Shown: piece after piece, positions 55,227-64,000 of the stretch | Numbering within the stretch: the first letter of the stretch is position 1 | Layout of the letters: every line of letters begins with the position of its first letter | Assembly (NCBI GenBank): GCA_947561715.1 | Contig: OX387198.1 | Location: 14,446,001-14,510,000 of the forward strand | Source: Ascidia mentula | Taxonomy: Eukaryota > Chordata > Ascidiacea > Phlebobranchia > Ascidiidae | DNA: 64,000 nucleotides | Direction of reading: 5' to 3' | The notes under the pieces: generated by a model | Databases searched by the model: none | What the model was told of the DNA's origin: nothing | What the model saw: only the letters and a program-made list of their open reading frames with translations | Made by a program: the position numbers and the translations under genes

Positions 55227-58200
55227 TCAAAAAGGAACAAAAATCAACAACACGAAAGTCAAAAATATGCACATAGGATTGCTGAGGGCTTTGACAATGG
55301 TTGCTAAGGGCGACAGCACCCCATGTCCGACTGACCACACTGTCACGTGACTGCTCGCTCCGTTGCCTATCGTCGTTAGTGTCAAAACTAAAGGCGACAT
55401 ATATATATCAGAAACAACATAACGACAAATAACTTACTTTTTCTCTTTTATAACTTGCTAAAGGTATGATCTGTTAAATATCAAGTGTTGTTGAAGATAT
55501 GTGCAGAATAGACTCACGTGATGACTGTGTAGCTGCTGGACCGCAGTTCTCTGATGATATAAACACATCGTCAATTGCAATATCGCCTTCGTATCCATTC
55601 CCTCGCGTAATTTCTGCTTCAAATATTATCTGCAATGCATCACAAGGGAAGATTTTGTCAATAAATTAAACTGATATTGTTTTCATCTGGAAACAACAAT
55701 AATGCCCATAAGAAATCAAAACACCTTTATCAACAAAAAAGACCTTGCATTTGTCAAACAGTATAGGGATTTTACGTCAAGTTTCATTCTTCAAACATTT
55801 CGAAAAAAACTTGGACCTCTTTCGTTAAGGAATTCATGGCTATTTTATTTATATTTATTTGGTTACGCAATCACATCTGGTATTGGATTCAAACTCAGAT
55901 TATATGTTTGAGTGGTTAAAAATCAATTATGTCAAAAGTTATTCTGTGACCTGTTTATCAATTTTCCGAAAAAAACAGACAAATTTTACACAGCTCTTTA
56001 ACCCCACCAAGCGGTTGCTCACCCGGTAAGGAATATCAGCGCGAACGGTGAATTGTGCTTTTAGCCACGAAACACCTTGTTGCCCACTCCTTCTCCACAG
56101 CTCGGTGTCATTTTTCGGTAGATTGGTTCTTTGTAAAACTCGAAGTATTCCTACAAACAATCGGTGAAAGCATGTTTTTTGTATACTGTCGAAAGTAACG
56201 TTGATTGCTGCTGGGTTTAACGGGCATAAAAAGAAAAATACATCATCGAATGCACGATGTGGAACAGAGCAACATGCTATCGTACGTTTTGGAAGCAGTA
56301 CATTCATTTAGTTTCATCCCCAACTATATTAACATCTTACGCGATAAATTTGTCTTATTCATACACAGTTTAAACCGCGTAAAGTCAACTCAGAAAGATG
56401 TAATTTGAATAAATGAAAATTTAACGCAACAATAAATATTCAAAACGACGACATACCAATGTGCTTCCCAAGCATGTGGTAATAGAATGTCAGACAGTTT
56501 TTCTTGCGACTTTCGTCAAACATGTAGGCGCTGAGAAGACAAGCTTTGTCTCCCATCGTTGTCGTAGATGCCTCGATGTACATGTAACCACCTGAGCATA
56601 CAAGAAACTTACACAAGTATCGCGTTTAGACAAATATTGTCCGCAAGGTAGTGAGTTTAGCGCGTATTTCGCCGTGATGAGTAATTGACATCGTGGGTCA
56701 AGGCGTCCAACATACATACCAAATTAAAACCTGATCGAAATTCTTGCCCAGGATGAACCCGGTATATAATCTCGATTCAGTACAAAAATATATGCGTTTG
56801 TAGGTGTTGTTCCTAAATGTTGATTACCAGCAGTGGTTTCCTAAATGCACAATTTATGCCATGACGTCTCGAATGAAAAGCCTTGAAATTCTGATAATAA
56901 ACAACGGAGAGGTCGTCTTACAAAAATCATACAGTGTTCCCGTTTCTGCAGTAGTTATTGGTTCGTGGCATCTCTGGCTTACAGCGGAATAAGTATATGT
57001 GGTCTGAATATTGTATTTTTGGCCATGTATACGAACTACAACCAATTTACCGTTAACTTCTAGCTTTGTGTGATCAACGTCTGGTCCAGTATTGGGTGTT
57101 CGTCTGGCCTGTGTATTCTTATTGTTCCAAATCCAGTTCATTTTACCGTTGGAACTGCGCTCAAAACCACAGATCGCTTTGTCGCAAAATCGACAGGAGA
57201 AAGGATTATCTGATGAAACGAATTGAAAGGATTGCAGCTATTTAGTTTGTCATATTTACTACACTATTAAATTTCTTCTCAAAAACTGAGGTAACTTACC
57301 ATCACTTGGATGTACGGTGGGAGCAACCCCGCTTACAGACCCTTTAGCAAAAGAAAATGTTACTATTTTTAAGGTAGCCTATATTAGTTCAGTATGTTGC
57401 GTTATGTCAACCAGTACGCTGGGAATTTTTTTCTCACATAAACCAATATATTTTTGTCCAGTTTTTTTTATACACATACAAAGATGCAGTCCCATGAATA
57501 TGGTCCGCACTTCATTGATGTGCAAAGGTCACAATGCACATATCGCAAGCATTAAAAAAACTCAACACAAATGTACAAAATAGACAAAAGCGCTCAAAAA
57601 TTAAAACTAAAACAAACAGCAGTATGGTTGCTCCAATCGCAGCAAAAACAAGTTCATCATACAATCTTTCTTATTAAACCTACTTTCAGATCTGACTTGT
57701 ATTATAGTGGAGCTTGGATCTCCATATCCGTATGCCGTTTTGGGAGTGACTTCGATTTCGTATTTGCCGATCACGAGGTTCTTCAGCTTGCAAGTTATGC
57801 GTTCCCCGTATCCATTTTTGACTAAAATAAGTTTAAATTGCTGAGAGTGTCTAAGTGCACATTTTTCAACCTCCTTTCTAATAATTTCCACCAGACAAAA
57901 GGTCTGTTCAAATTTAAATCAATAAAAGACATCTTGTATTAAATTATAAGCGGATACTGATGACGCAAGCGTCGCTTGATTAGGTCGGAAGAATCCGTGG
58001 CATAAATAGGAAATGACAAAAAGTGAAAACAATTGAACAAACAAGAAGAAATGCTCACATTCAACATGTTGTTTTTCGCCGTTCCATGATACAGGAGGGG
58101 AATTACCACGTTTTGTAGTTTTCTTCAATCTTCGCCATCTCACTCTGCGAAACAATGCATTGAGATTGGAACAGCAATAAATTGCACTCTTCAAAAAACG

Positions 58201-61200
58201 GAAGCCTCGTTTTCCTAGTAGTGCATGATGGTAACTGTGGAAAAAGCGCTATAAGAAAGTGGTCATTATCACTAGACGAGTATCAAGTGAGCACCACAAA
58301 GTCTGTTCTTTGCAAGTTTGCAATAGAAAACCTAATCCGGATTTCTGCGCCAGAGAGCAAGGGTTCGAATCCCGGTGTAAAAGTCAAACAAACTGTACCG
58401 ACAAGAGCCCGTTGGGATCTTGGCACTGCGGTGTGTGGACAGCATTTTCCCTAACCAAAAATTTGCTAAACATGCACACAATCGTGAGACCATTCAAACA
58501 ACCTGTATTCCATCACTGGGTCTGCGACGTCTGGAAACTTCTGCGTCCACGACAGAAAGTAAACGTACGTATTTGGCGGGGAAGGTTGGACGTACGAGTC
58601 TTTATTGGTCGGAAGCATAAACTCGGGACCGTAAGCTTGTCCCGTCACTTCAATAAAACACCTTGTTGATCCAGCACAATTACTGACGTCACACGTGTAG
58701 TTGCCATAGTCGCTCGGTGATATAGTGGGAAGGACCAGCGTGTCCGACGTTTTGGAATTTGCGATCCCAAAGCCGTCCTTTTTCCACACATATGTTATAT
58801 TGCTGAAAAAATACAAAGACACCTATGATTGCAATTTGTATTAATAAAATATTAGCAAAGTTTCCAGTAGCAACAATCGCAGATAACATAAGGTAATGCT
58901 TAAATGAACCCCTACACGGGTTCATTCGTGACTTAAAAATATGTAATATTGTTAAAAGTTTATTTTAAAATTGTCGGACTAATAATACTGGGTCTCCTAC
59001 ACAATATAACTTTCGAACAGAAAATTTAAAATCAAACGAATAGAAGTTTAAGTTATTTTTACAACTAACGTAAGTGGATTGGCATCGATTACACTGCACG
59101 GAAGAATCACTTCTTTTCCAAGTTTCGTTCTTATCTTGATGTTGGTTTGTTCCAACGTTGGCGGATCTGCAACGATTGGCATAAAAAAATTGCGCTTTTT
59201 CGAGAAATCATACAAATTATTTTCCCACGCAAAAACTCGTCTTACACAAAACCATAAGCTCCACGTCATCCTCATAATCTTGTTTTTTCAGCTTGCTGAA
59301 ACCGTTATACCTTGCAGAAGTACAAGTGTACAATCCTGCGTCGTCACGACTCGCGTTGGGGATCGTCAGCACTCCGTCCTGTTACGAACATATACTTTAT
59401 TGCATTTGTGAAACAACATAAAGGTTTTGAATTGATGTAAACACTGGACAATCTTACATAAACCCAATGTAAAATTTAATAAAAATTGTCATAAAAAACA
59501 ATACAAACATAATAATTTTTCCAGTGCAATTACTTCTTACATGGTAAAATCCGCCGTAACATTTTTACATTACCTTTGTAACATCTTCAGCATTGCCACT
59601 AGGCATCGTCATGTTGCCGTCGCGCTGCCATAGTATCAGAGGTTTAGGAACACCAGTGGCAAAACACTCAAGTCTCGCTAGCTCCCCCTCGCGGACTGAT
59701 ACGCGCGATATCTTGCTTTGAATTCGAGCGGGAGCTGAAAAGAATGCGTTAGAACCATTATATAACACTTAATGCACTATGTTAGCATAGTTATAGTACA
59801 CTGCTGCTTTAATCGTATCATGTGTTTTTTGGTTGTTTTATATATTTGTGATGTATATGCAGTAAACTTATTTGTATTATGCCCAGCAACCAGCAATAGT
59901 GAATAGTTGTATCAATATTTGCTCGAAAAAATATTCGCATAATTTGTTTGTCCTGATTCCAAAAAAGGTTCAAAAAAGAACACTGATGCCCAATTAGGAC
60001 AAAGCAAAACCACCAGATTACAACTACAAGAAACAAGTTCCGTATCTTATACGATCTTATGAAATACTTCTTCAGACCCTACTTTTTCTTTGTTGCTATC
60101 AAAAAAATCAATAAGTCTCCACTGATGACATAGAACATCAGCGAACCATGAAAATGGCGCATTAGTCTGTGTAAAACACAAGCGCAAAGAGGAAGAGGCA
60201 GCGAGTCATGTAGCCTGAGTTCGGGATCCACACAGTGCGATGAAATATTAATGAGGAGGACTGATTGGGTTCATTTTGTAACCTCAACGGTGTAACAGCC
60301 TCGAAACTTAATAAGTTCACTGCTTCGTTGATTCAAACCATTTCCTTTTAAATGTGGAAACGTTTTATGTAGGTTTAGGCCCAAAGGACATTATTTTCAA
60401 TAATTATTTTATCCAAGATAATCAATAAGATTTGCGGCACATTCACTGTAAGAAGTAATCCCATTCAAAAACGTCTTTCAAGAACAGGTCCTTTAAAAAA
60501 TTTTGAAATCGACTGTAAGAAATACACGAACGTATGAGCTGCAGGCAAAATTTGCCGTGAAATGTCAGATCATTAACCTACAATATTGTTTTTAACAATA
60601 GGTTATCAATTTTTAACAAAAGGCTATAGTGTTATCTGGTGAGAAATCAATGATTGAACTAAAAGGTTTGACGAACTGATATATGAAATTTATCAGTTTA
60701 AGGATACAACGTCTTATTCAATGAATATAATGTTCCTAGAACGAATCTAAAATGTCTTCATGTTTTTTTTCTTCGGTAATAAATCTTTTGCTGAAAGTCA
60801 AAATTGTTCATTTTTACTAACACAAACGTACAAAATGTTTCCAAGCACGCGAACACGACTGTTCGTGTAGAAATACAAACAAAACATCGTGAAAAAAGTC
60901 CGAGGTTTTGTGCGTTATTGGCGGCGTTCCAGCAGTTGTTCTTTGGAACCCAATGCCTATCAGACGAACTTATTTTGTATCATTTGTCACAAACGACACA
61001 GAATTCTCGTTTTAAGTGGTGATCTCTTTTTGGAAAAGTGTAGAATGTTAACGCCTGATGTCACCTGAATCAGAAGTAACTGGGATGGTAGCTGACACAC
61101 TCATGTTTACGTCACCCCGAAGTTGAGCAGTGCATATGTATTGGCCGTAATCGTTTCTCGTCAAAGTTGTGATGGTCAGTCGACTGCGGACACATATGTT

Positions 61201-63710
61201 AGAAATTGCTAGGCTCAAATCTCGGTATGTCAGTCACACAAACACAAGTTGGATTGACCCTCGAAATTGCAACATATTTTTCTTAAATTTGTCGACAAAT
61301 TATTGTTTTTTATTACAATAAAAAGGTAATGTTAACATGGAAAAAATCCCTAAAAAAAAGAAAATACGAGTTTTCGCGTAGTTTTTGCTGTTAAAACTTA
61401 AAGCTTTAATTTACTAAAAGAACTCTTAATATAAAATTAGTCGCAGATAAAACGATGTGGTCTTTATTGAAAACATCAAACCTTGATTTTTCAGGAAAAG
61501 TAAATCCTCGCTTGATTTCTTCATTCTCGAGTGACGCAATACGAATATCGGGATCTAATCCATTCAAGATTTTAACTTTTTTGTTGTTACTATTCTGAAA
61601 CATAGAATTTGTCAATACTTTAACATGGTAACGCTTTTTGAACAGTGTAAAATGTTCCCAAGTAAGCTTAATAATCAACCATTTTGAAGCCTAAAAAGCG
61701 TCAAAGCAAGCATCTCAGACCCCAAAGCGACAAAAGCGAACTTACCAATTTGTACCACGAATACTGGAGTTCGGAGTAAGGGGAGGCATCAGCATGACAA
61801 GTTAGTTTCATATCTCTATCCAAAGCCAACCTCCGATCGTCCTGCAAGGGATCGGGTGTAATCCAGTATATCATGGGGTTGATATCTGTAAATGTATACT
61901 TTGATCTGTTTGAGTGCAACAGTTGTATAATACATATCTTTGTAGTGTAATTGCATCTTCTCATTTCAATGCACCAATAAAATATATAATTTGGCATATA
62001 AAGTATTTATCAAGATGTTTGACGTCATATTTATCAAATTAAAAGCTCTTGAAAGCAGTCTGGTCACCAATCAAAAAGAAGAATAGAAAAAACAAAACTT
62101 TAGATCATGTCTTTTAGATCCCAATGAATACTTGGTGAGGCAAGAACAATGGATTATTGGTTTGTCATGTGTGACGTTACGAAATACATACTCACATCTC
62201 ACTATAAGTTGCGTTCCTTTTTGAACTGGTAACCCAACATTGTTTTTCCCGACACAGAAATACATTCCACCGTCATTTAGATCCACTCGTTTTATAAGGA
62301 GGGTGTTTCTGTATAAAAAGCATATATAGTGAAACGGTGACAATATGTAAGCCAAGTTCGCATAAAGGAGCAACTAAAGTACAAAAATCTTAATGCTGTT
62401 GTATAGAAATTGTTGTAAATGCGGTCGAAGTTTGGCATCGGGTATCAGCAACTTTTAGTTCTTGGTCTTTATTTTCCATTTTGTGAAAAAATGTATAATG
62501 TCCGCCTTCGTGAACATTTAAACGTGTTTTCATCGCTATTAGGCCTCAATGATAACTTACTTGTCGAAGCATAATGATTGAAAACTCTTCATAAAAATTC
62601 TTTTAAATATCAGACGATTATAATTCGTACTTTTTTCTGATAACTTCCGCACTTGTCGGCAGGATTCCATCCTCTCGGATCCACGAGATTGTTGGCCTCG
62701 GAAATCCATTTATTACGTCACAAATGATTCGCACGCGATCTCCTCTATTCACTACTAAGGTTTCCGAAGTACGGAGTGAAATCTGGGGTGGTGCTGTTGA
62801 ATTGTATTTCGGTGTTAAATGTATATTGCAGTACTTACAGCGGTTTTTAGAAATTGTTGTTTGGATTTATGAAGTGAGATAGGTACTTGCTTGCTTTTCA
62901 GAAAATATATTAACTATTATTTTTTGATTAGAAAATTTACTCGGAATGAAATGAGTGAGTTTAAAATCTCCATTAGTCTGTTTTCTTGTTCAAAACCACA
63001 TTCCACAGTTATTCAAACGTTTCAAAATTCAAACCAATTATGTTTTATTCCTAATAAACATAGACCTACCTATACTGGCTGAGTATGTAAAATTGACGAA
63101 CGTATCTTTAATCCGCAGCGAACTACCGCTGTTGATCGTAGTCTGACATTGGTAGCTTCCGAAGTGTAGAGGTTTGGCATCTTTAATCTTTAAATACATT
63201 TGCGATACCCCAGACTTGCTTGGAACGCTTAGCATGGAGATACCTATGAAGTATATGTGTTGTTGAAACACCATCAATATTCCATACAAATATTGCGCTT
63301 TATTTGATAACTCCAAAACCAAAATTATTTATTTTATTTCGAGCACTTTCAACGCTGTTTTGTCCTTCCGCACTAAGGACTGTACAATACATAGTTATGT
63401 TATGCTTGACGCAATACCCACCCCAGTATTTTAGCATTAACTGTAAACAGAAAAAGACTGCATTGTTGTTTTTTACTGGGGTGTGTTCAGGATTTCTAGA
63501 ATAGGCGAAAACTCAATAATAAACTCAATAATAATTCACCATTTCCAAGTGATTCTGGTCGAATTTTTCTTCCATTTTTCCACCATATGAAACTAGCCGG
63601 TGGTTTGCTTTTGACTTTACATCCCAAGTATACGGTGTTTTCGAACCAGATGCTCGCACGCGACGTTTCCGACTTGGACGGATATATTGAAAAGCTTGGA
63701 GTGTCGAGAT
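55227..63710 (-). CDS. MDGA: MDGA-type protein: Ig domains, FN3, MAM and GPI-anchor tail (5' end outside window)
   Basis: Exons in coding order: 63710-63540, 63243-63070, 62793-62631, 62308-62196, 61885-61746, 61594-61482, 61183-61065, 59734-59574, 59378-59303, 59166-59070, 58802-58503, 58144-58059, 57821-57680, 57331-57300, 57209-57051, 56591-56457, 56150-56023, 55629-55518, 55303-55227. Phases agree through all 19 exons, giving 831 residues. Five Ig domains come first (e.g. DYGQYICTA, DYGNYTCDVSNCAG), then one FN3 domain (exons 58802-57300). A MAM domain follows (ICGFERS, RTPNTGPDVDHT, GDIAIDDVFIS). The C-terminus is a short spacer and a hydrophobic tail (MCIFLTFVLLIFVPF), as expected for GPI attachment. 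This order equals MDGA1/2, which have six Ig domains, so Ig1 and the signal peptide are presumably upstream. Vertebrate MDGAs bind neuroligins and restrain synapse formation. The last exon is the least certain. Confidence 0.88.
59735..61064. other. MDGA intron, 1.3 kb
   Basis: The longest MDGA intron in the window, between the third and fourth visible Ig domains. No exon or repeat recognised. Confidence 0.55.
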
Positions 63711-64000
63711 CTGCAACAAAACCTGTTACTATTATGAAGCATTTGAGTTTTACACATTGTTGGTGTTGGACTGGGGATAAAGTCATTTAATGCAAATTGT
63801 TTGTTAGCTATTTTTAATCTTTACAGTCTGTACAGTCATTATAGTTTTTGTATGTTGAGAACTACACGCACACCGCCGATCCACTTAATAAAAGAACACA
63901 GCAAAATTGTGTATGTTTGTGCTTTAAAAATAGGGAATAAATAAAATGTTTAGATATATACTATTTTTAAGTCATCAGTCCGGGCTGCTTATTAATTCTA
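63711..64000. other. MDGA upstream intron sequence
   Basis: No exon seen. The first visible MDGA exon starts in phase 1, so at least one more coding exon must lie beyond the window edge. Confidence 0.5.

Noticed and set aside
58350..58385. B-box-like GGTTCGAATCC suggesting a tRNA gene or tRNA-derived SINE
   Set aside because: No A box at the right distance upstream and no cloverleaf stems; it lies in an MDGA intron with no SINE-like tail.

Overview
The window is eukaryotic DNA: AT-rich and intron-rich with GT-AG splicing, AATAAA signals, short introns inside genes and long intergenic stretches with small non-autonomous DNA transposons. Protein content (KLHDC3, an SLC38 transporter, a bHLH-Orange-WRPW Hes factor and an MDGA-type Ig/FN3/MAM protein), together with the compact gene structure, points to a small-genome invertebrate deuterostome, most likely a tunicate such as Ciona. 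The organism assignment is an inference from gene content and style; no diagnostic marker was tested.

Layout, left to right. 1-549 (+): 3' end of an unrecognised gene. 550-4723: intergenic, holding degenerate minisatellites, a diverged duplication of the sequence upstream of the next gene, an exact 207-bp copy of part of that gene's BTB exon flanked by a 65-bp direct repeat, and a 131-bp Harbinger-like MITE. 4740-6491 (+): a single-coding-exon BTB/C2H2 zinc-finger protein. 6687-11528 (+): KLHDC3 in 12 exons, starting 195 bp after the zinc-finger stop codon, close enough to suggest an operon; intron 4 carries a hAT-type MITE with a perfect 8-bp target duplication. 13173-21361 (-): an SLC38 (SNAT) amino-acid transporter in 12 coding exons, convergent with KLHDC3, with one exon carrying a 1-nt frameshift in this sequence. 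21362-34515: mostly non-coding, with hAT remnants, a GC-rich block near 26.1-26.7 kb and a possible two-exon secreted-protein gene at 27292-27901. 34516-36203 (-): Hes repressor with a GC-rich promoter region at 36660-37330. 37331-55226: about 18 kb with no recognisable gene, but with a tandem duplication of about 0.8 kb, a near-perfect 106-bp fold-back and an unusual number of Su(H)/RBPJ consensus sites. 55227-63710 (-): the 3' part of an MDGA gene (five Ig domains, FN3, MAM, predicted GPI-anchor tail); its 5' end lies outside the window.

The genes are unrelated housekeeping, signalling and adhesion genes rather than one pathway. The most interesting non-coding signals are the Su(H)-site enrichment between Hes and MDGA, the recent exon-fragment duplication upstream of the BTB-ZF gene, the BTB-ZF/KLHDC3 spacing, and an excess of the CRE palindrome TGACGTCA across the window. 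Exon boundaries were chosen by hand from splice sites, reading phase and family similarity. Most are phase-consistent across whole genes, but single-base errors are possible.
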